A DNA stretch of 64,000 bases from DASVUS01 sp036388675 (GTDB lineage Bacteria > Armatimonadota > Abditibacteriia > Abditibacteriales > Abditibacteriaceae). The position numbers and the translations under genes were made by a program. Numbering within the stretch: the first letter of the stretch is position 1; every line of letters begins with the position of its first letter. The notes under the pieces were generated by a model. It had not been told where the DNA came from. It saw only the letters and a list, made by a program, of their open reading frames with translations, and made no database searches. The DNA lies in NCBI GenBank assembly GCA_036388675.1, contig DASVRI010000047.1:62001-126000 (forward strand). Direction: 5' to 3'. Below, piece after piece: positions 42,403 to 51,565 of the stretch.

Positions 42403-42423
42403 TGTTGGATTAACCTGGAGGTC

Positions 42424-43317
42424 TTAATCTTCCCAGGGCTTGCAAGAACTGCGATTGGATTGGCCGGCGACCGGGTTCGGGACGCCACGATATGTTCCTT
42501 CATAAAATCCGTCTGTTGTAGATTGTGTGCCCGTGGCACGTCCCAGGGCTATATCGTGGAAGCGGGGATTTCCTGTGACGCGCGTTTTGTTGTCCTGCCC
42601 GAGTGTCGATTCATCGAGAACAAACGAATTGAACGGGTAGAATTTTACATGCCCATCCATAAAGAGAAGATTACCGCCACCGTTGTGGGCCTTTGTCAAC
42701 TGGTCAACTGGCACGCCGGCTGACGTATTTCTAACCGCCCACCATAAGCCATCGTTGAGCGTCTTGCCTTCATCGACCAAAAGAACCATCGCTGCCGGTT
42801 CACGAACACGCACATCACTGGCACCGCCCACCGCGCAATTCATGGAGTATCCCAAGCGCTTTTTCTGAGCATCTTCCGTGGAGGGGCAGACATAGGCACT
42901 GGCCGATTTTACATATTGGAAAAGTGCGCCGCCTTCGACGTTGGCCTGTCTATCCTTGTAATCAAAAGGGCTCGCCGGAGCGGCCAGATAGTTGTCGTTT
43001 GCCGTGTAGTTCGGGCTGCCGGTCAGCGGGCCAGCGACCCAGTGGCCACCTTTTTCCCAGTTCTGGTAATTCGCAGCCAGAGGATATTTGTTGTTGTTAT
43101 CCTGAGTGTATTGGCGAAACGCCATTCCCAGTTGCCTCAAGTTGCTGGCGCACGAAGCACGCCGCGCCCCTTCGCGAGCACGCGCAAAAGCGGGAAACAA
43201 AATCGCTGCGAGAATAGCGATAATAACCAGAACGATAAGAATTTCGATCAGTGTGAAGCCGCGTTTGATACCAGACCGGCCAGGCGCACCGGAGGTGTTA
43301 CGGAGTGAGTAGCGCAT
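42424..43317 (-). CDS. Prepilin-like protein with type IV N-terminus (DUF1559 type)
   Basis: 297 residues. The ATG at 43315-43317 has GAGGAGAA seven bases upstream. KRG|FTLIEILIVLVIIA gives the prepilin peptidase site (G20/F21) with E25, followed by the transmembrane/polymerisation helix and ARAREGARRASCASNLRQLG. The C-terminal part contains GGGNLLFMDGHVKF, the 'H-x-G-G-x-N-x-x-F-x-D-G' box common in the many DUF1559 proteins of Planctomycetota and Armatimonadota. Their exact function (pseudopilus or surface protein) is not known. No secretion machinery is adjacent. Confidence 0.9.
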   Translation of the reverse strand: MRYSLRNTSGAPGRSGIKRGFTLIEILIVLVIIAILAAILFPAFARAREGARRASCASNLRQLGMAFRQYTQDNNNKYPLAANYQNWEKGGHWVAGPLTGSPNYTANDNYLAAPASPFDYKDRQANVEGGALFQYVKSASAYVCPSTEDAQKKRLGYSMNCAVGGASDVRVREPAAMVLLVDEGKTLNDGLWWAVRNTSAGVPVDQLTKAHNGGGNLLFMDGHVKFYPFNSFVLDESTLGQDNKTRVTGNPRFHDIALGRATGTQSTTDGFYEGTYRGVPNPVAGQSNRSSCKPWED

Positions 43318-43695
43318 TCGATTCTCCTCAAGACGATAACTGCAAGCAAGTTGGTTCGGCTGAACAACAGCGGTTTTGTCGCTCATTCCTGACATAAACA
43401 GTACAGCGAGTACTCGCAGCGAGATCCTACCAGCCAGGACTCCGGCCAAGAGAGTTTACCCGTTGTGTCTTCAATTCTATCAGACCACGCGGTTTGTTGA
43501 ATGTTGCGCCATGCAATTGCCCTGGATGGAGCCGTTCATAAACGATAAAGACGAGGAGTCAGTGCGCTATACTTACAACCGGGGAGCCATGGTGCACACT
43601 GACGACTTGCTGTGCCACGTTCACTGGTGCTCGATGCGTCAGCCATGATGCACACTCGCAGCTTAATCGGCACCGCTGCCGGAGTGACGAATCTT
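43318..43695. other. Divergent intergenic region without a recognised gene
   Basis: 378 bases between the prepilin-like gene and a rightward membrane protein gene. It must hold two promoters; GCTATACTTA near 43568 is a possible rightward -10. One GAGTACTC lies at 43408. An in-frame upstream extension of the membrane protein to 43612 has no better start. Confidence 0.5.
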
Positions 43696-44313
43696 ATGTC
43701 TGAGTCAACTGCTCGCTATTTGTTTGCCATGTTGTGCGCTCTGGGGATGCTCGCCATCGGCGTGGGCGCCGTGCTGGAAATCACCCGCTTCCGTCGTAAT
43801 GCGCGCGTGGCAAATGTCGCCTCCTCGCAAGGAGATTCCGCAGACACCGGCAATGTTCCACTTGTGCCGAGCGGCAACGTGATCTCATTGCGGCAGTTCC
43901 GCTTTCGCCTGCTGTCCGCCGTCATCTGGATGATTGTGCTCGGGACGCTCTGCTACGCTATAACCGCGCTGTGGCCGGAGCGCTCTTCACCACAGACCCT
44001 CGAACAGGCGCGGCGTTTCCTCACGGCCGTGTGCGCGGCGCTGTCGCTGTTGCTGGTCGCCTTTGCGCTGTTTATTTACGACGTGATTCAACTGTCACGT
44101 GAGCGCCGCGCGCAAACGGCCCGCTTTTATCAGGGGCTTGCGGAAATGGCGCGCACCGAAGCGGCACAACTGCAAGAACGCCAACGCTTGCAGGCATCGA
44201 CCACTTCAAGCACCAACCCTGCTGCTGCGGATGCGCCCGGCGCTCCGGCGCTAAACTCTGAGGCCGCTGTTACAGAATCGCCTGCTCCGACAACGGACAA
44301 GACAACACGATAA
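43696..44313 (+). CDS. Membrane protein of unknown function ahead of the rib genes
   Basis: 205 residues from the ATG at 43696. Three hydrophobic helices (about 8-28, 75-95 and 113-135) are followed by a helical, charged stretch (RERRAQTARFYQGLAEMARTEA) and a disordered Thr/Ala/Pro tail. No family recognised. It stops nine bases before ribD, so it is probably the first gene of that operon. A role in riboflavin uptake cannot be claimed: it resembles neither RibU nor PnuX by eye. Confidence 0.6.
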   Translation: MSESTARYLFAMLCALGMLAIGVGAVLEITRFRRNARVANVASSQGDSADTGNVPLVPSGNVISLRQFRFRLLSAVIWMIVLGTLCYAITALWPERSSPQTLEQARRFLTAVCAALSLLLVAFALFIYDVIQLSRERRAQTARFYQGLAEMARTEAAQLQERQRLQASTTSSTNPAAADAPGAPALNSEAAVTESPAPTTDKTTR

Positions 44314-44322
44314 ACGAGAAGA

Positions 44323-45453
44323 ATGAGTACTCAGGAACGCGTCCACAGCGACGCTGACGGCATGCGCGCGGCTTTGCGCTGGAATCAGAAAGGGCGCGGC
44401 TGGACTTCACCCCGGCCCTCGGTCGGTTGCACTCTGGTGCGCGACGGCGTGGTCATCGGCGGCGGGCACACGCAGCCCGGCGACGGCAATCCGCACGCGG
44501 AAGTGATGGCATTGCGCGCGGTGCAGAACGCCGGATTGACGGCTGAAGGTGCCACTGCTTACGTCACACTGGAGCCTTGCTCACACTGGCGCACCACGCC
44601 ACCGTGCAGCGACGCCCTGATCGCCGCCGGCATCAAACGCGTTGTGTGCGGCGTGCGCGATCCCAACCCGTGTGTCGATGGGCGTGGCTTTGATCAACTG
44701 CGCACCGCCGGAATTGAAGTGGTGGAGAATTTCATGGTCGCTGAGTGCGCGCGTGCTCAGGACGATTTTCTCAAGCACATCGCGACGGGGCTACCTCTGG
44801 TAACGCTGAAATGCGCCGTGTCCCTCGACGGCAAAATCGCCACCAGCAGCGGACAATCGCAATGGATAACCGGCGAAGCCTCGCGCCGCCGCGTTCATCA
44901 AATGCGCCATGAGCATGATGCGGTATTAGTCGGCATTGAAACCGTGCTGGCCGATGATCCGCAACTCTCCGTGCGCCTGGAAGGGCAGTGGAAGCAACCG
45001 GCGCGTGTCATACTCGATTCTCGCGGACGGCTGCCGCTGCATGCGAAAGTGCTGCAAAGCCGTGAATCGAGTACTCGTGTGTTTGTGGCGACAACCGCAG
45101 CGATGCCGCCGGCGACACGACAGGCTCTGGCAGATGGCGGTGCCGAGATCATTGAAACGCAAGCGCGCGATGGCCGCGTCGATTTGGCGCAGTTGTGGAA
45201 ACGACTGGGTGAACACGGCATTTGCAGTGTGTTGATCGAAGGCGGCGCTCAGGTGGCCGGTGCTGCCCTGGCGTCCGGGACAGTCGATAAAGTGCAATTC
45301 TTTGTTGCGCCGCTGCTCATTGGCCAGGGGCGGAGCGCGCTGGAGAGTTGGAGCGTTACAGAACTCGGTGCCGCACCGCGCCTGCACGACGTGTGGACGG
45401 AGGGCTTTGGCGACGACACCATGATTGGCGGCTATCTCACGAAATTATATTGA
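44323..45453 (+). CDS. ribD: Bifunctional riboflavin biosynthesis deaminase/reductase RibD
   Basis: 376 residues. The N-terminal deaminase has HAE (58-60), EPCSHWRTTPPC with zinc ligands C86 and C95; the C-terminal reductase starts near 150 with TLKCAVSLDGKIA and has a late LIEGGAQVAGA. Together they perform the second and third steps of riboflavin synthesis. The usual EPCSHxGRTPPC reads HWRT here, a small departure. The first codons ATGAGTACTCAG are formed by the iterated palindrome. Confidence 0.96.
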   Translation: MSTQERVHSDADGMRAALRWNQKGRGWTSPRPSVGCTLVRDGVVIGGGHTQPGDGNPHAEVMALRAVQNAGLTAEGATAYVTLEPCSHWRTTPPCSDALIAAGIKRVVCGVRDPNPCVDGRGFDQLRTAGIEVVENFMVAECARAQDDFLKHIATGLPLVTLKCAVSLDGKIATSSGQSQWITGEASRRRVHQMRHEHDAVLVGIETVLADDPQLSVRLEGQWKQPARVILDSRGRLPLHAKVLQSRESSTRVFVATTAAMPPATRQALADGGAEIIETQARDGRVDLAQLWKRLGEHGICSVLIEGGAQVAGAALASGTVDKVQFFVAPLLIGQGRSALESWSVTELGAAPRLHDVWTEGFGDDTMIGGYLTKLY

Positions 45454-45454
45454 T

Positions 45455-46087
45455 ATGTTTACAGGATTGGTAGAATGCCTCGGCACAATTGAAAGTATCG
45501 AGAACGTCGGTGAGGCGCGGCGCTTTTCTGTTGGAGTCGAACACGACGACTACTTGATAGATGCCGTTCTGGGTGAAAGCATCAGCGTTAACGGCACCTG
45601 TCTTACCGCCGTAGAACTGCAAGCGCGTCGCTTTGTCATCGAAGCCGTTGAAGAAACCATGCGCCGCACCACCTTGGGCGACCGCCAGGTCGGTGATCGC
45701 GTTAATCTGGAGCGTGCACTGAAAGCCTCGGCACGCCTGGGCGGCCACATCGTACAGGGACACGTTGATGGCGTGGGGACGATCATGAGTACTCGCAGCG
45801 AAGGTGAAGGCTGGTGGGTTACGGTCGAGCCGCCCTTCGCTCTGATGAAATACATTGTCGAGAAAGGTTCGATTTGCATTGACGGCGTGTCTCTCACCGT
45901 CGCCAATGCCGCTTATCGGCGCTTCAGTGTGGCGCTGATTCCGCACACGCGCGATGTCACCACGGCGGGCGACTGGAACGAAGGTCGTCACGTCAACCTG
46001 GAAGTTGATGTCATCGCCAAATACGTCGAGCGCCTCACGCAATGGACAGCGCAGCATCCGAGCGGCTATCCGGTTATTGAAATCTAA
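45455..46087 (+). CDS. ribE: Riboflavin synthase alpha chain
   Basis: 210 residues. MFTGLVECLG is the invariant N-terminus, SVNGTCLTAVE and GGHIVQGHVDGVG belong to the first and second lumazine-binding barrels, and SICIDGVSLTVAN repeats the pattern. The enzyme converts two molecules of dimethylribityllumazine to riboflavin. The ATG lies one base after the ribD stop. Called ribE here (ribC in some species). A GAGTACTC inside it encodes Ser-Thr. Confidence 0.95.
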   Translation: MFTGLVECLGTIESIENVGEARRFSVGVEHDDYLIDAVLGESISVNGTCLTAVELQARRFVIEAVEETMRRTTLGDRQVGDRVNLERALKASARLGGHIVQGHVDGVGTIMSTRSEGEGWWVTVEPPFALMKYIVEKGSICIDGVSLTVANAAYRRFSVALIPHTRDVTTAGDWNEGRHVNLEVDVIAKYVERLTQWTAQHPSGYPVIEI

Positions 46088-46088
46088 A

Positions 46089-46646
46089 ATGAGTACTCGG
46101 TTTGTCTTTGTGCCCCTCGCCGTGTGCTGCTGTCTTGTAGCACTAACCATTACGGCCAGCCCGTCGCGTGGCAAAACGGTTTTGCAAACAGTAGCCAAAG
46201 CGCGCCGGGACTACGCGCGCATCGAGCGGGATGCCAAACATTTCACGCGCATCCAAACCGATTTGTCCGGCTACTCAACCGAGGGCGGAACTCTGGTCGC
46301 CTACTTTCAAGATGGTGCCGCGCGCAAACTGGTCGCGCAATACTATGGTGAAACCGGTCGCGCGACGGAAGAATACTACTTTGCGGGCGGTCGTTTGTTT
46401 TTCGTGTTGCGCACAGAATTGCGCTATGACAAACCGCTGAATGTCGCTGTCGAGGACAAAAGCGAAGTCGGCAAAGTTGTGAAGCAGACGCGCAATCGCT
46501 ACTACTTTGCAGAGGGAAAGCTTGTGCGCTGGGTTGACGAGAGCGGAAAAAACCGACCTGCCGGCAAAGAATTTACAGCGCAAGAACGTGAAACTCTGGC
46601 GCAAGCACGACGTTTGCTGGCTAAAGCCGACGCGTTGCTCGATTGA
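46089..46646 (+). CDS. Unknown exported protein inside the riboflavin operon
   Basis: 185 residues, starting one base after the ribE stop at ATGAGTACTCGG. A signal peptide (core FVFVPLAVCCCLVALTIT) is followed by a beta-rich part: FQDGAARKLVAQYYGETGRATEEYYFAGGRLFFVLR and NRYYFAEGKLVRWVDESG look like two related beta hairpin repeats. No named family is recognised. It stops 16 bases before ribBA, so it is clearly within the operon, but an exported protein has no evident part in cytoplasmic flavin synthesis. Confidence 0.7.
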   Translation: MSTRFVFVPLAVCCCLVALTITASPSRGKTVLQTVAKARRDYARIERDAKHFTRIQTDLSGYSTEGGTLVAYFQDGAARKLVAQYYGETGRATEEYYFAGGRLFFVLRTELRYDKPLNVAVEDKSEVGKVVKQTRNRYYFAEGKLVRWVDESGKNRPAGKEFTAQERETLAQARRLLAKADALLD

Positions 46647-46662
46647 GTACTCGAATCATCAT

Positions 46663-47985
46663 ATGCCTGCACCTTTTTCCCCTATCGAAGAAGCGCTGGA
46701 AGACTTCAAGCGCGGCAAGTTTGTGCTGGTGACTGATGACGCCTCGCGTGAAAACGAAGGCGACCTCATCATGGCCGCCGAGTTTGTGGATGCGCCCGCC
46801 ATCAACTTCATGGCGCGTAACGCGCGTGGCCTCATCTGCGTGCCGATGGAAGGCGAGCGTCTCGAAGAACTGGGCCTGGGCTTGATGTCGATGCGCAATA
46901 CCGAGCGTCATGGCACGGCCTTTACCATGAGCGTTGATGCGCACCCGCGCTTTGGCGTCACGACGGGAATTTCCGCCTCGGACAGAGCCAAAGCGGTGCA
47001 AATTCTCATCAACCCGAAAACGCGCCCGAGCGATTTGACACAGCCCGGCCATACTTTCCCCCTGCAAGCGCGTGAAGGTGGAGTACTCGTGCGCGCCGGG
47101 CACACCGAGGCCGCCATCGACTTGTGCCATCTGGCCGAGTTGTATCCGGCTGCCGTCATCTGCGAGATTCTAAACGAAGAAGGCGAAGCGGCCAATCTGC
47201 CGGAATTGACCGAACTGGCTCGTCAGCACGATTTAAAAATCATTTCGATAGAAGAGTTGATTCGCTACCGGCGCGCTCACGAAAAACTGGTGCGGCGCAT
47301 CGACGAGGCGCGCCTGCCGACCGCACTCGGTGAATTTACTGCGGTGGCCTACGAAAGTTTGCTGGACGGCACGCCTTATGTGGCGCTGGTCAAAGGCGAA
47401 ATGAAAGGCGGCAAAATCGTCGGCGATGAACCGATTCTCGTGCGTGTGCATTCGGGCTGTTTAACAGGTGATGCGTTGCTCTCGCTGCGCTGCGATTGCG
47501 GCGAGCAGCTTCATGCGGCCATGAACCGCATTGTAGACGAAGGCCGGGGCGTGTTGCTTTATATTCACCATCACGAGGGGCGCGGCATCGGCATTCTCAA
47601 CAAGATTCGCGCCTATGCGCTGCAAGACAAGGGCGCCGATACCGAGCAGGCCAATCACGCGCTGGGCTTCGCTTCCGATTTGCGCGAATACGGCACCGGC
47701 GCGCAAGTGCTCACCGACCTGGGCGTGCGCCAGATGAAGCTGCTGACCAACAACCCGGCCAAGCGCGTTGGCCTTGAAGGTTATGGCCTGCAAATCGTAG
47801 AGCGTGTCGCGTTGCATCCCACCGTACACGATGAGAATCGCAGCTATCTGGAAACCAAACGTGATAAAATGGGCCACATCCTCGGTGAGATGAAAAGCGC
47901 TGCTGCCGCTGAAAACGAAGCCATTGAGCCGGTTGACGAGCAAATTGAGGAACAAAACGTTGATACGGAAAACGGCGCCTTGTAA
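46663..47985 (+). CDS. ribBA: 3,4-dihydroxy-2-butanone-4-phosphate synthase / GTP cyclohydrolase II
   Basis: 440 residues. The N-terminal half makes the four-carbon precursor (DDASRENEGDL, GHTEAAIDLCHLA); the C-terminal half opens GTP (zinc ligands C266, C277, C279 in SGCLTGDALLSLRCDCG, then EGRGIGILNK). Both halves look intact. The acidic tail of about 25 residues is beyond the usual end. The start ATG is 14 bases after the preceding stop; a GAGTACTC occupies that spacing and no strong ribosome-binding site is visible. Confidence 0.96.
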   Translation: MPAPFSPIEEALEDFKRGKFVLVTDDASRENEGDLIMAAEFVDAPAINFMARNARGLICVPMEGERLEELGLGLMSMRNTERHGTAFTMSVDAHPRFGVTTGISASDRAKAVQILINPKTRPSDLTQPGHTFPLQAREGGVLVRAGHTEAAIDLCHLAELYPAAVICEILNEEGEAANLPELTELARQHDLKIISIEELIRYRRAHEKLVRRIDEARLPTALGEFTAVAYESLLDGTPYVALVKGEMKGGKIVGDEPILVRVHSGCLTGDALLSLRCDCGEQLHAAMNRIVDEGRGVLLYIHHHEGRGIGILNKIRAYALQDKGADTEQANHALGFASDLREYGTGAQVLTDLGVRQMKLLTNNPAKRVGLEGYGLQIVERVALHPTVHDENRSYLETKRDKMGHILGEMKSAAAAENEAIEPVDEQIEEQNVDTENGAL

Positions 47986-48072
47986 AGGTTTGGAGATTTG
48001 ACCTGCTGTCCTGTGGTCACAGGAGGCGTGGCGGTCTCTGATTGCGCGGCTTTTAAAAGTGGAGAAAATTCG

Positions 48073-48537
48073 GTGAAAACTCACGAAGGAAACCTGGTCG
48101 CGACGGGACTGCGCATCGGCATTGTGGTGTCGCGCTTCAACGACTTGATTACGGAACGTCTGCTGGACGGCGCGCTCGATGCACTGCGCCGTCATGGTGG
48201 CGACGAAACGTCAGTCGAAATCGCACGCGTGCCCGGCGCGTGGGAAATTCCTCTGGCCGCGCAAGCTCTGGCCAAGAGCGGTCGCTTTGATGGCATTGTG
48301 TGTCTCGGTTGCGTCATCAAAGGTGCAACAGACCACTACGATTACGTGTGTTCACAAACTGCGAGCGGCATCATGAACGTTGGCCTGCAAAGCGGATTGC
48401 CGGTTACGATGGGAGTACTCACCACCGATACGCTGGAGCAATCGCTGGAGCGCGCCGGCAGCAAAGCCGGCAACAAAGGCGCCGACGCCATGCTGGCCGC
48501 CATCGAAATGGCGAACCTGTTAAAAGAAGTTCAGTAA
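48073..48537 (+). CDS. ribH: 6,7-dimethyl-8-ribityllumazine synthase
   Basis: 154 residues. VVSRFNDLITERLLDGA, VPGAWEIPLAAQ, CLGCVIKGATDHYDYV and GVLTTDTLEQSLERAG are the family motifs; the histidine in KGATDHYDYV is the catalytic one. It forms large capsid-like shells that make the lumazine used by RibE. The GTG start has GTGGAGAA nine bases upstream. It is the last gene of the rib operon. Confidence 0.96.
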   Translation: MKTHEGNLVATGLRIGIVVSRFNDLITERLLDGALDALRRHGGDETSVEIARVPGAWEIPLAAQALAKSGRFDGIVCLGCVIKGATDHYDYVCSQTASGIMNVGLQSGLPVTMGVLTTDTLEQSLERAGSKAGNKGADAMLAAIEMANLLKEVQ

Positions 48538-48538
48538 C

Positions 48539-48625
48539 CGCAAAGGCGGGCAGAACGCAGTGTGGAGGAACGCAGTGTGGAGGAATGACTACTACTTCCA
48601 CACTGCGTTCTGCCCGCCCTTTGCG
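48539..48625. terminator. Large hairpin after ribH, probable bidirectional terminator
   Basis: About 30 bases at each end (beginning CGCAAAGGCGGGCAGAACGC) form an inverted repeat. The loop contains a second direct copy of a 15-base unit, ACGCAGTGTGGAGGA. It separates ribH from the leftward carbohydrate-binding gene. Confidence 0.7.
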
Positions 48626-48634
48626 CTACCAAGT

Positions 48635-49177
48635 TTACGAGCTGACTTTACGGATGCCGGTCGGGGTGTAGTCTGCGTCCTGCGACAAAAAGAACTGATC
48701 GACGCTCACGCCGGTTTCGCGATTCTTAAGTATTAGTTTATTAGCGCCTGCGTTCAGCTTCACCTTGGCCGTGCCGCCGACCCAGTGCCACTTGTCGTAT
48801 GTGCCGTCTTCGCCCAGGATTTTGACCGGGCCGCCGTTCACGGAAACGGCCACCGAATTGCCGCAACCGTTGGCCCAAAAGGTGCGCGCCCAAACCGTGT
48901 AAACGCCGGGTGTTTTCACATTGAAGGTGTAAACAGCCTGCCCGATGCCTTTCGACTCGTTCTTATCCCACGGAATGTCCAGGTAGCCTTTACCGGAGTA
49001 GGGCTTGTTTGCGCTGCCCTGAACTTTGCGCAACGGTTTTTGCATCGACGCAGCGCCCTCGGCTTCAAAACAAACCTTGGCGCTGGCCGCGTAAGCCGCG
49101 CCGGTGCCCAGCGCCAGCAGTGTGGCGCTCGCCACGAGGCTGCTCACATCAAATTTTCTGATCGACTTGAATTTCAT
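48635..49177 (-). CDS. Secreted protein with CBM6/35-like beta-sandwich
   Basis: 180 residues. The ATG at 49175-49177 has GGAGGAAG upstream and overlaps the end of the O-antigen-ligase-like gene by 29 bases. A signal peptide (LVASATLLALGTGAAYA) ends near 32. CFEAEGAAS starts the sandwich and VYTFNVKTPGVYTVWARTFW, VSVNGGPVKIL and LKNRETGVSVDQFFL follow the CBM6/35 strand order. It probably binds cell-surface or environmental polysaccharide; there is no catalytic domain. Confidence 0.75.
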   Translation of the reverse strand: MKFKSIRKFDVSSLVASATLLALGTGAAYAASAKVCFEAEGAASMQKPLRKVQGSANKPYSGKGYLDIPWDKNESKGIGQAVYTFNVKTPGVYTVWARTFWANGCGNSVAVSVNGGPVKILGEDGTYDKWHWVGGTAKVKLNAGANKLILKNRETGVSVDQFFLSQDADYTPTGIRKVSS

Positions 49178-50603
49178 CAACTTCCTCCACGAATTCACGG
49201 GTGCGGCTCCCTGCAACCACCGCCAGACTCAGGATAAAGGCCAGCACCACGCCGCCGCCCCGCACAATGCCGGCATGGAATACATTGACAATTAACCACG
49301 CGCAAAGTGCCGCAAAAACACCAAATGGCAGCCAATCGCCTGAAACTCCGCTCATCCTGTGCCACGCCTGGCCCATGAAATGACCGATGACCCACAGCAA
49401 AGCGCCCAACCCGAGTACTCCAAGCGACACGGCTTGCACCATGTACAGGTTGTTGGAGTCGGGCGGCATCTTTTCCTCGTTAGGCAAACTGCTGTAATAC
49501 GGCCCGATATTCTGCTGGTAATTTCCCGGCCCAACACCCGTTTCATACTGGTGCAATTTTGCCACGCCCAGCGGCAGTTCCTGACCTTTGGGAACGGCCC
49601 AGCCCAAAGCGGCATACCATTCGATGTACTGTTTTTTCACCGCCTGCGTCACGCTGGCAATGCGCAGCGACTCGTAACGGTTCGGCTTCAATTTGCCCTG
49701 AGCGTTCCACGCAAGGAAAACAATCGCCAGCGATGCCGCAACAAACGCAACGGTGCGCCCTGGCAATCGTTGCAAAATGCCCGCTACCAGAATTCCAATG
49801 ACAATAGCCAGCATGGCCCACACCGACACAATGGTTAACAAGCCGAGCAGTACCGTAACACCCGTAACAAGCAGCGGAGGCAGCACCTTCGTCCATTCGC
49901 GTAAAACCATCGCGACCAGAAAGGGCAGGCTAAGGGCCAGGAACACGGCGTAAATGTTGGGCGAACCAAACAGGCCGCGCGGCGCGACTTTGGTAAACGC
50001 CAACAGTTGATAAGTTGCCGCCAGCACATTCAGCAAAACGGCGAATGAAAAAACATGCAGTGCAAAACGTCGCCGCTCGACGAGTACTCCATTACGCCGA
50101 TCTTGTATCAGATTGACAAACAACAGCGGCGCAATGATGAAGTAGGCGCCGAACTGCAAAATTTCAGCTATGGCTTCCTTGCTTTCTTTGGCCGCAATAG
50201 CCTTGAACACGCCTCTGGGCACGCCGGCTTTGTTAAAGGCGTCGCCCATGGCATCCACCACATGCGGCGAATGCAGCAGCGAAACCAGCATGGCAACAAT
50301 GAGCGCCCAGCAGGGCAGAGGCGGCCACCACACTTTGCGCCAGGCGCGCTGTGAAGCGGTGCGGAACACGAACCAAACAAAGCACAGCAGCAAAGCAATA
50401 TCCGACAATGCGACCTTCAGCGTCTTGGTGGCGTAGCCCAACCCTTCGGCCAGGGTGTCACGCCCCAATGTGAACGGGTCAATTTGCGAGCACATCGCCA
50501 GAATCAAGAAACCGAGCAGCAAGGTGTCGATGCGCTGGAATGTTGCCGCAGCACCAGCCTGAGTACTCGGCGAAGTGGGACGGGTAGTGAGGCGCTCGTT
50601 CAT
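49149..50603 (-). CDS. O-antigen ligase/polymerase-like membrane protein
   Basis: 484 residues, about 11-12 transmembrane helices. The large extracytoplasmic loop late in the sequence contains TGVGPGNYQQNI and PPDSNNLYMVQAVSLGVLGL, the pattern of the Wzy_C/WaaL superfamily that joins polysaccharide to a carrier or polymerises it. Which of the two reactions applies cannot be told. The start overlaps the preceding gene's stop (ATGA) and the end overlaps the CBM-like gene, so three genes form one transcript. Confidence 0.82.
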   Translation of the reverse strand: MNERLTTRPTSPSTQAGAAATFQRIDTLLLGFLILAMCSQIDPFTLGRDTLAEGLGYATKTLKVALSDIALLLCFVWFVFRTASQRAWRKVWWPPLPCWALIVAMLVSLLHSPHVVDAMGDAFNKAGVPRGVFKAIAAKESKEAIAEILQFGAYFIIAPLLFVNLIQDRRNGVLVERRRFALHVFSFAVLLNVLAATYQLLAFTKVAPRGLFGSPNIYAVFLALSLPFLVAMVLREWTKVLPPLLVTGVTVLLGLLTIVSVWAMLAIVIGILVAGILQRLPGRTVAFVAASLAIVFLAWNAQGKLKPNRYESLRIASVTQAVKKQYIEWYAALGWAVPKGQELPLGVAKLHQYETGVGPGNYQQNIGPYYSSLPNEEKMPPDSNNLYMVQAVSLGVLGLGALLWVIGHFMGQAWHRMSGVSGDWLPFGVFAALCAWLIVNVFHAGIVRGGGVVLAFILSLAVVAGSRTREFVEEVDEIQVDQKI

Positions 50604-51325
50604 TCGGCCTCCTCAATAACAGGTGCTGGGAAGAATTGATGGCGAGTCCACAGAACAAGTAGCACGATGGGCAAGACGCGCAATACGAAGCGTCGCGTGC
50701 CGGTGAGCGCGCAGGCGGCGCTGCATACAAGAGCCAACGAACCGAACTCCACAGTCTGCATCAGCAGGTGTACCAGCGGAGTGGGATCAAGTACTTCCGT
50801 TTCGCCAACCGTGTAAAAACGCCCGAGGAACCAGAAAATGCCTGTTCCCAGCAACGTCACAACAGCGATGGCCGCCAGCAGCGCGCGTGTCCAGGCGTTG
50901 CGGTTGCGCCACCACAACGGCGCGGTCAGCACGGCGCCTGCCACCGCAATGCGCGCGGCATAGGAGATCGTCTGTGGCGTGTCGGGCAGCAAGCCGGTTG
51001 TCAGCGACCATCCATTCTCCGGCCCGGCCTGTTTCGCCAGTCCGTAGATCACAAACATGGCAAGCGTCACGGCGAAAGTGGCGCCATCGGCGCGCTCTTC
51101 AAAAGAGCGTAAAAGGGGCGTCCAGAAACAGATTGCGGCGCCCAGCCCCAGCACCAGCAGGGTGAGGCGGTCGGCCAGAGTCGGCTGAACTGTTGGGGCC
51201 ACTCCCAAAAGACAGAGTGCGAGCAGCGCCAACACAGCCAGGGTTGATATAGCGAAGTGTTTGCCGTCGCCGCGCTTGGCAGTGGCGGCTTCGCGTTGCG
51301 GCTCGACCACGTTGCGAGTACTCAT
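50600..51325 (-). CDS. Polytopic membrane protein coupled to the O-antigen-ligase-like gene
   Basis: 241 residues, six or seven hydrophobic helices. No named family is recognised; the glycan context suggests a partner in surface polysaccharide export or assembly. Starts with ATGAGTACTCGC, the iterated palindrome, and ends in an ATGA overlap with the next gene. Confidence 0.6.
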   Translation of the reverse strand: MSTRNVVEPQREAATAKRGDGKHFAISTLAVLALLALCLLGVAPTVQPTLADRLTLLVLGLGAAICFWTPLLRSFEERADGATFAVTLAMFVIYGLAKQAGPENGWSLTTGLLPDTPQTISYAARIAVAGAVLTAPLWWRNRNAWTRALLAAIAVVTLLGTGIFWFLGRFYTVGETEVLDPTPLVHLLMQTVEFGSLALVCSAACALTGTRRFVLRVLPIVLLVLWTRHQFFPAPVIEEAE

Positions 51326-51420
51326 AAAGTGCTTTTAAAGACCGTCATGGCGCGCAGAAGTTACGCTGCCGCAAGGCTTGAGTCTGCCCTGTGCGCAGGC
51401 TTTGATAGGCGCCGCCCAGT

Positions 51421-51449
51421 TTGACACAAAGCGGGGCCACGAGTATACT
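51421..51449 (+). promoter_or_regulatory. Consensus sigma-70-type promoter of ftsY
   Basis: Perfect TTGACA (51421-51426), a 17-base spacer and TATACT (51444-51449), 117 bases upstream of the ftsY ATG. It is the best-matching promoter in the window. Nothing else is seen in the 240-base gap 51326-51565. Confidence 0.8.
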
Positions 51450-51565
51450 GCGCGCCGTTTCAGCTTCAAAAAGTGCTGTTTCGACAATTGATGTGACAAG
51501 GCGCAGTTCAGTGCGGCGGGGCCAGGTCGGCTCCGTCTTTTTCGTTTGTCCTGTATGGTGTTTTC

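Noticed and set aside
44200..44330. FMN riboswitch ahead of the riboflavin genes
   Set aside because: Only nine bases separate the upstream gene from ribD and no RFN-element sequence is visible here or in the gap before 43696.
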